Shown here piece by piece: positions 11,149 to 21,518 of a DNA stretch of 64,000 nt. Position numbers and translations under genes: made by a program. The DNA is taken from positions 653,865 through 717,864 of the forward strand of contig NW_014577282.1 of NCBI RefSeq assembly GCF_000485595.1. Direction: 5' to 3'. The stretch's first letter is position 1. Every line of letters begins with the position of its first letter. The stretch comes from Priapulus caudatus. Its lineage: Eukaryota; Priapulida; Priapulimorpha; Priapulimorphida; Priapulidae. The notes below the pieces were generated by a model. The model was not told the DNA's origin. It searched no databases and worked only from the letters and a program-made list of their open reading frames with translations.

Positions 11149-11336
11149 AAACTGCACCCCGACAGTCCATTCTGGTCCGACCTCTGGAAGATAACCAATC
11201 CAGCGCACAAGACCATGTTCGGGCCCAATGTCACTCATCCAAACTATTCGGTCTCCTGTGGCCAATGGAGGCTCAACACATAGTGTTCGAGATGGAAAAG
11301 GGCTCTCTGCTGTTGCTGCATACTTCTCTGAGCGAC
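11149..11336 (-). CDS. CYLD: CYLD-like exon: first half of CAP-Gly domain 2
   Basis: The 188-bp minus-strand exon starts in phase 1 after acceptor TTTCAAACAG and ends in phase 0 before donor GTATGTAG (11148-11141). It encodes a short linker, then ATGDRIVWMSDIGPEHG, LVRWIGYLP and EWTVGVQF. That is a CAP-Gly first half with the RWIG strand and the VGV turn. The next exon begins D-H-P-V-G, and a D-x-P-x-G stretch right after the turn is also found in CAP-Gly 2 of vertebrate CYLD. Reading runs into a stop soon after the donor, so splicing is required. Confidence 0.85.
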
Positions 11337-11417
11337 CTGTTTGAAAAATGTAGTGTCCAATCGATAGTAAACACATGCATTATCTAACTAAATCAAAGAA
11401 TGAAATAGAAGATATTA

Positions 11418-11813
11418 GACGTTTTTATCTAAGCGAAATCAGTAAATCGGTTTCCTAAATCACGTGATCAGCAGTTTGGTGAAAGCGCTTTTGTTACATA
11501 AAAACAATGCAAGATGGCAGACCATTTGGTTAGGATTTAGCTGATCTTTGTACTTTTTTATAACACATTAACTTATTATTCTTATATAATCATTTATTAA
11601 GAAAACTACTTAATAATTTACGTTTGACTATCCGCCATATTGAATGTTGAAATCGTCTGAAATCGCTCGCTGGGCAATTTCGACGGTTTCGCAAAGCACT
11701 TTCGCAAACCGTCTAGATAAAAACGAGAAACGACCAAAGCGCTTTCACGAAATCGTCTAGATAAATGGAAGATTTGGGAAACCGTAAAGCGCTTTCGCTT
11801 AGATAAAAACGCC
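11418..11813. mobile_element. TA-flanked MITE (396 bp)
   Basis: The left end GACGTTTTTATCTAAGCGAAA and the right end, read inward, GGCGTTTTTATCTAAGCGAAA differ at a single base. TA lies outside both ends (11416-11417 and 11814-11815). The interior has repeated CTAGATAAA and AAAGCGCTTTCG motifs in both orientations. A TA duplication suggests a Tc1/mariner-type or similar non-autonomous element. It has no coding capacity. It lies 81 bp inside the giant intron, next to the CAP-Gly 2 exon. Confidence 0.75.
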
Positions 11814-12150
11814 TATTGTCATTCTTCACCTCTTAAAAATTTCATAATACCATGCCTGCAGCTGAAAAATTGGGTAGTGCAATTTCCTTAGCGAATATGG
11901 ATGAAGTAACACCACCGGCATTGTAAGTAAACAATTGAAAGTCCTACATGGTGTATACATTTAAAACAAAACATTATTTTAAACATAGCAAAATATGGAC
12001 AGGATACACCAGCATTCAATTTACATGACTTTTCAGGACTAGCGCTAGCACATTTCCGACATAATAAATGTCACTTTAAATATTCCATCACTTATAATTA
12101 AATGAGCTAGGTCTAGAAAAACGATGTTGAGGCGTACTTTTCCCATTTAA

Positions 12151-13120
12151 AGGACAATTGAAGTCAAATTTTATAACTTCTGTAACGTTTTTATACATAT
12201 AAATACATTCAATAACGTATTCCATTTCAAATCTGGCGCCCGCAGTTCAAATCTGCAGTAGGAAACACATGCATATTAGTCTAGGTCATGTGACGTCACA
12301 GCCCCCTGTTGAAACACGCCATTATGTAAACATAGTGCGTGTGGTGTATAAGATGGAGACAGAAAGCGATAATTTCAATGATTCTAGTGATTACTCAGAT
12401 GATGATGATATTTATAGTGATTTACCAGTTGGATATAGGTTTGAGCCTGAATATACACAAGAAGAAATTGAGGAGAATCGTCTGAAAAAGCAACTCGAAG
12501 AGTCGGCACAAACTTCTCAAGAATCAGAACAGTCACAACATGGCGGAATGGAAGCTTCGGTACCAGATAGGACTGTAGATAAATACTGGTGTTCTTGTAG
12601 TGTTTGTGAATTAATGAGTACGGCACCTGAATGTATATGCTGCCATGAGAATGAGAAGATCAGGGTTATTGTAGACCAGTTCGACGCTATAGACCAGGTG
12701 AGACATGCGAGTACACTGATCACCGGGCTTATCACGCTCGGTCAGAATCACATATGTATCTGTACATGTACAAACATCTCTACGCAAGTCATGTGCAAGT
12801 CATGTACATATACCGTGAATGCATTATCCACACAGGTAATATGTATGTACATGAATATAAGTACATTTACAGGCTACATGTTTGTTGTATGCTGTAACAA
12901 TACTTTCACCTAGCATAACATATACTACTACTAGCGTGTTAGCACTGTTACGCTATATAATGGCGTGTTTCAACGGGGGGCTGTGACGTCACATGACCTA
13001 GATTAATATTCATGTGTTTCTTACAAATTGGGCGCCGGATTTGAAATGGAATACGTTATTGAATGTATTTCTATGTATAAAAACGTTACAGAAGTAATAA
13101 AATTTGACTTCAATTGTCCT
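12151..13120. mobile_element. TTAA-target element with 165-175-bp TIRs carrying a P2X7-ballast exon
   Basis: 12151-12325 and 12957-13120 are inverted copies of each other, beginning AGGACAATTGAAGTC, with a shared CATGTGACGTCACAG near the inner end. TTAA flanks both sides (12147-12150 and 13121-13124). The 970-bp element therefore looks like a piggyBac/Kolobok-type non-autonomous transposon. Between the TIRs is one open reading (12353-12697) ending at a splice donor, and no transposase. The right TIR is slightly diverged, with a small indel relative to the left. Confidence 0.85.
12353..12697 (+). CDS. P2X7 C-terminal ballast-domain exon inside a transposon
   Basis: There are 115 codons from an ATG just inside the left TIR. 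Residues 1-25 are acidic and Ser/Asp-rich (DSSDYSDDDD), followed by GYRFEPEYTQEEIEENR, a Gln/Glu/Ser stretch, and YWCSCSVCELMSTAPECICC with HENEKIRVI. The CxCxxC...M.T..EC.CC pattern is the start of the zinc-binding ballast domain known from the P2X7 receptor C-terminus and from many stand-alone invertebrate proteins. The reading ends in phase at a consensus donor, CAG/GTGAGA (12698). The second half of the domain was not found before the right TIR. It could be a captured first exon or a TE-borne gene whose second exon was lost. An upstream in-frame ATG at 12269 lies within the TIR and is less likely. Confidence 0.6.
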
Positions 13121-13124
13121 TTAA

Positions 13125-13871
13125 CATGTAACTGTGCTCAAAGTACCATTTCAGGATTATTAGTCAGAGGATTTGGTCACGTTTCTCCTTACTATAGCTA
13201 CTGCATGAAGAAAATACGACCGAAAATGCATGTAACAAAAACAATATTACTTAACATCGATCTTTATACTAGTTCTACTACAAAACCAATTTTAAATACT
13301 ACTAAAACATTAAAAACACATTTCCAAAGAAAAATCATAGTTTTCATCAGCAAACTACCGAGGGCCATTTGTATATCTGATGATGGAGTAATACCCAGCA
13401 ACTCTTGAGAGACACGCTGAACCTAGACGGATTCATAAAACTCTGCTCTGAAAAAAGTATAAAGCTGGATCCCAAGTACAGTTGAGCTCAGTTTGCGTGA
13501 AATCACACTCATGCGACACTGCATCACTGCAGCCAATCTGCAGAGACACACGGGTAAGGTGAACATCATAACAGTTAATTAAGGTTCTAGGAGTCTGGCC
13601 AACTAGTCTAGCCTAGAGGAGCTACGGCAATACATTGGAAAATCTCTGCCAATTATACTGCAGATGTCCTGCAATCCTCCAGAATCTACTATAAGGCTGT
13701 CTCCTGGACATAGTCCAGGCCACAGCAAAAAGCATTTGAAATGATCATGCAACTGGTGACAACTGTAGTGATATCCATACTCCTAGAGTCCCTTAATATA
13801 GAGAGTTGCGACATGAGCGTCCCGCGAAAATCAGGTCACGTGACACAAGGAGCCATTTTGGTTCCACCTAA
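13125..13871. other. No gene supported
   Basis: This is the sequence between the TTAA element and the Harbinger element. A 126-codon frame overlapping the right TIR is a chance reading. Nothing else is recognised. Confidence 0.5.
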
Positions 13872-14606
13872 AGCCGGGCGGACACGTGGCGATTTTTATC
13901 GACAGTACGTAAATCGCCACGTGTGCGGGACGCGGCAACAATGCAACCATCTGTCAGCAACATACCACTGTATGAACTGTACGTGACCTGTTCAAATTGG
14001 AAGCGCCCATTGACACCACGATAGCCGTTATTCAAGTTATTGGAATATATTTAATAATTATGTGTCGGCGTCGTCGACAGACAGCAGCAAAAGAGAGACG
14101 TACAGGGGCACGTACGTGGGTGCTGCGACTTGATTCGTGTGGTGTTTTTAATAATTTAGTAAGAGAACTGGAGCTTGAATATTCACTGACGTACCAGCGT
14201 TATTTTAGAATGAAAAAAGAACATTGCAATGCAATTCTGGCACTGGTAGGGGCAAGGATAAGGAAGAAGAACACAGTGATGCGGAAATCCATTGCACCAA
14301 ACGAACGTTTAGCATGTGGAAAACGAACGTGGGCGCTGCCATATTTGATCACGTGCTTCAAATCATGCATTTGATTGGTTAATCCAAAAACTGTTGCCTG
14401 AAGCCGTCGCCAGTGCAGCGCACACGTAGCGATTGTTCAGCGACTTGGCAACAAATATCAAACGTGTTTGACATTCCAGCGGCGAGTTTCTTGCGTTAAA
14501 ATCGCCATCGCCGTGCAGCGCACACGTGACGATTTATCGACGATTTTGTTGCTGGAAACAAAATCGCCAGTACTGTCGATCAAAATCGCCACGTGTGCGC
14601 CCGGCT
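13872..14606 (+). mobile_element. PIF/Harbinger element remnant (735 bp)
   Basis: The terminal inverted repeats read AGCCGGGCGGACACGTGGCG on the left and AGCCGGGCGCACACGTGGCG inward from the right. They are flanked by the 3-bp duplication TAA (13869-13871 and 14607-14609), which is the target size expected for PIF/Harbinger. Extra sub-terminal copies of the TIR core, such as AAAATCGCCATCG and CGCACACGTGACGATT, occur near 14500-14590. The element retains only the N-terminal part of a transposase and is non-autonomous. Confidence 0.85.
13997..14374 (+). pseudogene. Harbinger transposase N-terminal fragment
   Basis: The open frame contains RTWVLRLDSCGVFNNLVREL, ELEYSLTYQRYFRMKKEHCN and ILALVGARIRKKNTVMRKSI with APNERLA. 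This matches the N-terminal region of HARBI1-like transposases (RPWL..R...G.FN.L..EL...D...Y..Y.RM....F..LL..V.P.I.K.DT..R..I.P.ERLA). The reading ends 20 residues later, before the catalytic DDE domain, which is absent from the 735-bp element. The protein cannot transpose by itself. The start codon at 13997 is the first in the open frame, but the natural start is not known. Confidence 0.75.
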
Positions 14607-14681
14607 TAAGCAGCAGCTTTTCATTTTCCGTGAGCGTATTCCGTACTTTTCTGCTATTAGTCTGTAAAATAAATTGTCATT

Positions 14682-14834
14682 ATGACTGGTTGCTGAGCTT
14701 TTGGGTGCAGTAATAGATCAGAGAAGGGATACAAAACATATAGGTTCCCTGCAGATACAAAAAGGAGAAAAATGTGGGTGAGTAAAGTCAGTCGCGAAGG
14801 ATGGAAACCGACTTCGTCATCGCGTCTGTGTGAG
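14682..14834 (+). pseudogene. THAP-domain exon 1 with a nonsense codon
   Basis: From an ATG the reading is MTGC-stop-AFGCSNRSEKG, then YKTYRFPADTKRRKMWV and REGWKPTSSSRLCE. It ends at a perfect donor, GAG/GTAAGT (14835). This is the first two thirds of a THAP zinc finger (C-x4-C, ...RFP..., ...W.P...S.LC...HF). The TGA at 14694-14696 stands where Ser or a similar residue occurs between the first two Cys ligands, so one base change from TCA would explain it. THAP domains occur in host transcription factors and in P-element-like transposases; which one this was cannot be told. Confidence 0.75.
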
Positions 14835-15422
14835 GTAAGTACAGTGTGTGTAGTCATGTCAAAATTATAAGGCGGGCTCCTTTAATGAAATTTATATAAT
14901 GAGCACAATAACAGTTTCCATAAGAAGCATGTGTTAGAGTCATAGACTTCTAATTCTATCTAATTATTGTGTGAAATTTGAAGTGTAGATCTATACGAAC
15001 ATGTCTGTGCAAATCTTTCTTTAAGAAGAAAAGAAAACCCACCCTGGTGAATGTTTCTGTTGAAAGGAATAAACGTATATATAACTTATAAGATAATGCG
15101 ACATGTACCAATGTGCAAATGTGGACAGCTCTTGTATCCTAATTTACTAAGTAGGCCTATATTACAACTGAGTAATGCAGACGACTGTCCATTGTCCATA
15201 GTAGATCTCTAGACATAATGGTGTGTGTGTGGGTTAAATTAATGTAATTGTGTAAAAATCCGCTAGTTTAATGTGTGATCTACCCTTTTCAACATTTTTA
15301 CCAAATATTGATTGAGAAAAAGAGGCCACATAATGAATAATGAATTACTGAAATTTGTGTACAGGAAATTACATGTATTTATTCTATGTTGACTGTTTTT
15401 ATCTCCCTCTCTCTGCTTGCAA

Positions 15423-15580
15423 AAAAACTTTGATGACCATCAATTTGAAAAGGGACGAGTTGATGGGAAGAAAAAGTGCTGTTCAGAGTTCTCCGAAGAA
15501 ACGACATTCCACATGCACTTCAGAAATATCCCATTTGTCATTCTTTCACGTATGAAAGGCCCAATTTTTAAAATATGATG
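15423..15580 (+). pseudogene. THAP-domain exon 2, splice site lost
   Basis: The reading NFDDHQFEKGRVDGKKK continues the THAP domain of exon 1, where the family has C..HFxxxxFE......K. The final zinc ligand His is Asn here. The base pair expected to be the acceptor AG reads as A-A in an A-run after a pyrimidine tract (TCTCCCTCTCTCTGCTTGCA). The reading goes on with CCSEFSEETTF and stops near 15580. Three lesions (nonsense, acceptor, ligand) across two exons show a decayed gene. The 588-bp gap between the exons is AT-rich with no other feature. Confidence 0.65.
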
Positions 15581-16319
15581 TGAATGCATGACACTAGCAA
15601 TGTTATAGTTAAAAAACATGTTATGATATGAGCAAATGCCTACATGAGTGAGTTTATCTTATATGCTTGAGTTTGTACGTGGTTGATCTCAGCAAGAAGG
15701 CTTTGAGAGAATATAAATTTATCATCATTACATAACTACATGTATTTGATTTTTTTCAGTGTCCTTAAATCGTTGAATTTTTGCCATTACTTGTAGATGT
15801 GCGGGATGAAGAAATGTTTTTTTTAGATGGCATATGTTTTTGTGTGTGCATATTAGTGTGCATTAGTGCCTGTATATGTGTAAAGAGTGCAAAATGGCAT
15901 GTCCGGTTGCATGGTTTGTGCATATGTATGTATATGTGTATGCTTGTGTATACTATGTGAGATTGTGTCTGTTTGTGTTTGAGAATGCGTTGGGTTGTTT
16001 AAGTGTGCAGTATATCTGATGTGTAAGTATGTGCGTGTACCTGCATAATTTTACATTTTCATGAGTGTACTGTAGTATAATAGTATGTCTTATAGAATGT
16101 AATATAGCTGTTTGACAAAATATGTGATTATACTAGCCTGTGACATCGGGAGGCTATGTTTATTAGAAGCTATAATGCGATAATGTCTATAAAAACTGCT
16201 ATAAATGTCTCATATATTAATAAAAAATATTTCAAATTCTATTTTATTAGAAGATGTTGCTGGGATGGTTAAATACTGTTTTTTTGTTTTTCATTGGCTG
16301 GCATCTTCCATAATTTTAC
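15581..16319. other. TG-rich, non-coding
   Basis: There is no gene. 15835-16050 is rich in TGTGTG/TGCATA words on the plus strand. A T-run lies at about 16278. Confidence 0.5.
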
Positions 16320-16722
16320 CGCGTATCCACACAGTGCTGTACACACGCGGCTATTGCCGGTAGGAAAGTGTACTAACTAACATATGGCGTGAACGAGTTG
16401 AGTTACGTTTCTAGAAATCCAGATACATATAAACACATGTGTTATCTATGATCTCTGTGATTCTTGAGTTTATTGAAGCGCGAGTAGTTTAATTAATTAG
16501 CAAATATCTACGCGCGGTATCACACATAGGCTAATATACGCACGGCTATGAGCGGTAAGAAAGTGTACAATTAAAACGATTTGAGTTACATTTCTAGAAA
16601 TCTAGATACACATAGACACATGTCTTAGCTATAATCTCTGTGAATTTTGAGTTTATTCAAGAACGATTAGTCTAATTAATTACTACGGACCATTGTACAG
16701 CGTATCCATACAGCGCTGTACT
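16320..16722. repeat. Tandem duplication, 184-195-bp period
   Basis: TTGAGTTACGTTTCTAGAAA (16398) recurs as TTGAGTTACATTTCTAGAAA (16582). The flanking AGGAAAGTGTAC / AAGAAAGTGTAC and TAGTTTAATTAATTAG / TAGTCTAATTAATTAC also repeat. GCGTATCCACACAGTGCTGTAC at the left edge recurs with two changes near 16699, so the array starts and ends with the same piece. It is non-coding. Confidence 0.7.
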
Positions 16723-18051
16723 TGAGCGGCAGTGGTGTGGGTCCATTTGGAAACAATATGGTTTCTAATTGCGAGTTGTCGTAGCTCTCTATATTAAGGT
16801 ACAAGTTTCCCTTTGACAAGCAAATTTCAACATAGACACAGTTATTTGAGTATAGAACATTTAATTCTTGAATAAAGCACCAAACAATATACATTTCTGG
16901 AAAGATTAATAATTTCTTATCGAATGGTTAGCTAAAAAAAACGTTTTTTAGTGACCTAGTTTCCTATGGTTACCATGGAAACCAAAACTTTTATCAGAAA
17001 TACTGCATTCTGTGGGCAGATCCTGAGTGAAAACCACTGCATATTTCTCAAAAATATTTTGGAATATGATAGATATCCACTTACTCTATACAATGAGTGA
17101 TTTATTTATTTATTTACAAAAATATTTTCCCCAGTGACCCCTAGTGCCATTTTTCGGTATCAAAGAGCCCGTTTTTGGTGAAGAGAGTAGATCATCATAT
17201 AAAAACTGTTCTCTTTAGACAAATTCTGCTTCACTCATTGTATAGACAAGTGTAATATCTTCAGAATGTCAACGTTTTGAGAGGTTTTAAGGAAGGGTTT
17301 GGGTTTTATCCCTGCCCAGTTGCTGCCCATGTACGTTTTGAGAAAATCGCGTCCAAACATAAAAGTAAAGTAGTCTTTTTTCCAAGAGGCAGTACCTAAA
17401 AAACCCGTCCTTTTCTTCCTTTTACGCATTGATTTAGAAGTAAATTTGGTTGAATTTGACATATCTGATATCTATTCGACCTGTATCAGTGAAATTTTCA
17501 ACCAGATTGTTAACTTAGAACGGAAATTTTGGTGGGTTTTTATCTCTGTCTGCTTTTAGCTGGGTTTGTTGTGAAATGCACATTAATGCAACTGTGCTGC
17601 CATCTGACGGCAGCAGGCGGAACTAAACACTACAGAGATAATCAGTTATTCATGGGCTTGCAGTTTTGACCGTTTGAGCAATTTTAATGTTTTTTTGCAA
17701 AAAATGATTTTCACTTCCGGTTGATACCTGATAAAACATAGTTGGTAACATTTATTTTTTGGTGATTTTCTTGGGGGAAATCAATTAAACTTGATTAATA
17801 ACAACATATTGGAGGTATTTAGTACCCTTTTGGAAAATTATGAACCCCTGAAAGGGAAAGTTTTAGCTTAAGGGACTCTACATACTCCTACGAGCTACTA
17901 CTAGTGCCAAATAAGCATACTAAAGTTAAACTGATTTAAGAGATCCAATCTACTCTCCCTCTCTCCCAAGATGGCTATGTCAGCTCAGCAGTAACAAACA
18001 GTCTCATCAATCCTTGCCAATCTGTCAATCTGCCAATCCACTATTAAAAAG
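16723..18051. other. AT-rich intronic sequence without recognised genes
   Basis: A short inverted pair, TATACAATGAGTGA (17087) and TCACTCATTGTATA (17232), stands 145 bp apart and may be the ends of a small degenerate element. A 75-codon minus-strand frame (17235-17462) has no recognised similarity. Nothing else is seen. Confidence 0.45.
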
Positions 18052-18055
18052 TTAA

Positions 18056-18772
18056 ATTGTCTACGTCTCGAATTTCTAGCACCAGCAAGTAGTATATTTG
18101 TGTGTTATTTGTACAAAATAAAATGCATGAAATTGCAACTAGTGTTTCTGTTTACTTTTCATGCTTATATACCCTAAAATTCATGCTTAATTTGCCGGTG
18201 CGTTCGATGTACACAAACGCACGACACAAACACAACCGCCATGAATTAGAAACTCTTGCATGGCGCCCAGATGCAGCTAGCCGATATAGCGAACATCTGC
18301 GCTAAACTATAGGCATTCACAAAATTATTGTGGCAGCCATGGAAATGCCTTGTAAACTTAAGTGGGAGATTCTAATATGAACTTCTTTCTGATTTGTTCT
18401 CCTTCGTTTTCTTTCCGATGCACTGAACTGGTCTGCCCACCATTGTTTATCGTTTAGTTGATCTAGCGTGAAGGGGGTGTCGCAAAGATTTTTGTTGGCA
18501 GAAATTAAAAACACGCAAATAACAGTTCGCAGTTTTATTTATAATATTTTCAAACATAATACACATGAACATATTATTTATTTTTCCTATTATTATATAC
18601 TCTTGATTCTATATAGCTAACACAAATCAAAACAGAAACTGTTTGGGCACCACTTTGTGCACCATACACAAATCACGATGACATCGACCACAGCAACCGA
18701 GAGACGCCAGCATAGCCAGTGAATATTTTCGACAATAGGAATTCAAATAGATTTTTGAAAATTTAACCAACG
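18056..18772. mobile_element. TTAA element X, copy 1, left part (X1)
   Basis: Starts just inside TTAA (18052-18055) with ATTGTCTACGTCTCGAATTT. It matches 31689-32390 (X2) along its length, including CACCAGCAAGTAGTATATTT and ATCACGATGACATCGACCAC. It is cut at 18772 by the BEL1 5' LTR and resumes at 43563. No protein is encoded. The family is non-autonomous, with TIRs built around CTACGTCACGAATCTC. Confidence 0.85.
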
Positions 18773-19395
18773 TGTAATGTTATACCATAGACGATGACAA
18801 TAGATCATGTTTTAATTTTCATTAGCTGCCACTAGATGGTGCACATTGTTTTAGGCGCGGATTTCAGTTTACAAGAAGAGAAAACTGTTTGATGTTTGCG
18901 CTCTGGTGCACTTCTTCTAGACAAGAATTAAGAAGAACTAGGTCCCCCCATATAGTAAGTGTGCTTTATACCGCTTTATAGTTATACGTAGAAGTGTTTA
19001 ACATCTTAGCTTTGTAGACTTCGTAGGCTTGTTAGAATATTTGTGTATATTTGTGTATGCAGTGTAGGATTCGTCTTATTGCGATATGCTTACCTAACAT
19101 TTACATAGCGCGAGCCTCGATCAGATATAAGCTGTAATACCAATAGCACAAGTGTATAATCATTAATCAATGAGAACTTCAATATGAATCATGATTTTAT
19201 TCGCAACTGAACAATTATATTACGTTAATAGGCTTAGAAATTAGAATATGCGTTTGTATTTGTGATGCTAGACAATGAGTCAGGATATTTTGAACATGTA
19301 CATTGTAGTGCATGTATCTCGTATGTATTACAGTTTTCTACCTCTTCCGAGAGCGTGTTATAGCAATAAAGAAACTTTGCACAGTAGACAGCACA
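18773..19395 (+). repeat. BEL1 5' LTR
   Basis: The 623-bp LTR begins TGTAATGTTATACCATAG and ends CAGCACA, with AATAAAGAAAC near the end as the likely polyadenylation signal. It matches the 3' LTR pieces at 39075-39372 and 43209-43562. The left host flank is CAACG (18768-18772) and the right flank at 43563-43567 is AAACG; the undisturbed X2 copy reads CAACG at this point, so a 5-bp target duplication with one later change fits. Confidence 0.9.
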
Positions 19396-19410
19396 GTAGA
19401 AAATCTTTGA

Positions 19411-20820
19411 CATGGGACTACCAATCAGGAAAGACAGGCCACGTAAAGTGGTGAAAGAAACAGATGAGAATGAGGCAGAGGCAGTCTCGGTTGTAGAGTG
19501 CTGCATCTGTAACCTCAGCTAACCCCCTATCTGACAAGGAGGCGCCGGCCGGTGATGGCAATCGTCAGGAGCTGACGTCTGGCGACATACAGAAGGTGTT
19601 GAAGGAGAACTGTCGCCTAGAGCAACTGCTGAGTGGCAAACAGATGGCATTACATCTCGCTACAGAGGAATGCAGGCATATGAGGAAACAGCTAGACGAC
19701 AGCGAGAAGGCAGGAAGCGAGTCCCATTCTGTTGCTTCATCAGTAAAACCTTCTAGGGCTGGGTCGAACCTAAGCTCCATAGTATTAAATCAGAGAGTCA
19801 AGGCCGAGGCTGCTAAGGTTAAACTGCAATATGCCGAGAAAGAGGCAGAATTACTACGACGACAGGCTGATATCAATGTTAATTTAAAGCTACTAGAATC
19901 AAAGTGCGAGGTTGATGAAGCCGAGACGGAGTTAAAGGTGATGACTGAGATGTTAGATGAAGAGAGCAGAGCGTAGGGAGGCTATCCTCTGTCAGAACAG
20001 GAATGCAGTCAGAAGCTAGGAGGAGATCTGCTAACTATGTTTGTGAAGTATCTAGGCTTCATCAGAGAAAGACTGACACGGCATCGAGGCCGTGCCAGTG
20101 TGTGCAACACCCTCACCAGCTTGAAGATGAGCACATCGGAACAGAAGCAAGTGGTAATGCTCAGCCACAACTTAAGCCGGATGCTCCTGAGTTTCACCCA
20201 CTTCCAAAACAAACGCCAGAGCTGTCTGACTTCACAAGGTACATAATGAAGAAAGATCTGTGGTTGTCAATACTGTCTCAGTTCAATGACAAGCCTGAGC
20301 AATACTTGATTTGGAAATCCAGTTTCCTTAATATTGTTAGGGAGTTGAATGTTACCCCTACAGAGGATTTGGATCTCCTCACTAGATGGCTTGGCCCAGA
20401 GTCCACTAGGCAGGTAATAAGCCTCCGTGCTTCAAATGCGCACGACAAGGTTCAAGATATGGCAACGTCTCGACGAAAGGTATGGCTTCCCAGAGTTACT
20501 CGAGGCCTCACTCCGCGAGAGGCTAGACCAGTTCCCTAAATTAACTGGCAAAGATGGCAAGAAACTATATGAGCTTTCGGATTTGCTTGCGGAAATCGAG
20601 TCTGTCAAGAAAAATGTCAGGTACAAACCCTTGCTGGCATATTTAGACACTTCGTGTGGTGTTAACCCGATAGTCAGCAAGCTGACATTGTTCATGCAGA
20701 AAAGGTGGATAGACCATTCAAGCAGGTACAAGGAGGAACACTGTTCTTTATCCACCTTTCAAGGTGTTCACCAATTTCATAACGAAAATGAGCGTAAGGA
20801 TGAACGACCCGAGCTTTAGT
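19411..20820 (+). pseudogene. gag: BEL1 Gag (BEL/Pao), frameshifted
   Basis: The region starts 15 bp after the LTR with an ATG reading MGLPIRKDRPRK. 19554-19976 is a charged coiled coil with RVKAEAAKVKLQYAEKEAEL typical of the BEL/Pao N-terminus. 20219-20820 contains the DUF1759-like capsid region in two frames: QYLIWKSSFLNIVRELNVTP, LLTRWLGPES, then RLDERYGFPELLEASLRERL and YELSDLLAEIESVKK. A frame change lies near 20450-20540, and stops separate the coiled and capsid parts. A partial zinc-knuckle-like stretch (CVLHGSTAKHSLVDCRQFP, frame-shifted) follows to about 21060. Confidence 0.8.
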
Positions 20821-21079
20821 CTTGAAGCAAGTCAGGCCCCTGCAGTAAGCCATGCACAATATAGCTGCTAAGAAAACAGTGGGAAGTAACACTCAGCGAC
20901 CTGTGATGATATCCTCAAGAAATACAGGCATTTAGGATCTTCCCATGTCGCCGCAATGTGTGCTTCATGGCAGTACAGCAAAACATAGTTTGGTCGACTG
21001 TCGCCAGTTCCCATCTACGACACCAGCTAATAAGGACCACTTAGTCACTGATTACACAAAATGTTTTTGGCAGGTTTAA

Positions 21080-21514
21080 CTAGCTATGAAATTATTTATA
21101 ATTAGTGGCTAGTATAATATAGATATAAACTTACTTTCATACATCAAAACAACACCCGGAATCAATCACCCGTGATCAATCAAATCAAACACAACTCTCA
21201 GACATCAAAACAAGTTTACAACAACCGGCGGTCAAACGCCCTTTGGCGAGGTAAACGAAAAACATTACCTCAGTCCCAAAAACTCCCAAAATAACGTTCC
21301 AAACAACAGTAAAGTATTGTATAAATTATGTCATCTACTACTGGGGTTTGAACAGTGACGCTGTTGAAATTGTAAGCATACAGCCCATGCCATTTATAGG
21401 AGATCATAGTAAACTCTCCAAATTTTTTTTTCTCTTGCCACGAGTATACTCGTGTTTCGCGGCCGTGCGTTTTGCAGGTTCGAACGAGTATACTCGAGTT
21501 TCGCGTTGAACGTG
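21080..21514. mobile_element. Small TTAA-bounded insert inside BEL1
   Basis: A 435-bp gene-free block separates the BEL1 zinc-knuckle region from its protease. TTAA occurs at both edges (21076-21079 and 21515-21518). The right end holds the 16-bp perfect palindrome CACGAGTATACTCGTG and a 12-bp one, CGAGTATACTCG, and ends TTCGCGTTGAACGTG. The left end does not match it as an inverted repeat, so the element may be truncated, or the join may be a deletion scar that also removed part of the BEL1 linker. Confidence 0.4.
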
Positions 21515-21518
21515 TTAA

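Noticed and set aside
12269-12352. Upstream ATG extending the P2X7-ballast reading
   Set aside because: It lies inside the terminal inverted repeat, and the acidic start typical of the family begins at 12353.
13028-13408. 126-codon plus-strand frame
   Set aside because: It begins in the right TIR of the TTAA element and shows no domain.
14694-14696. In-frame TGA in the THAP exon read as selenocysteine
   Set aside because: The residue at this place is not a Cys ligand in the family, exon 2 is also damaged, and no SECIS-like element was seen.
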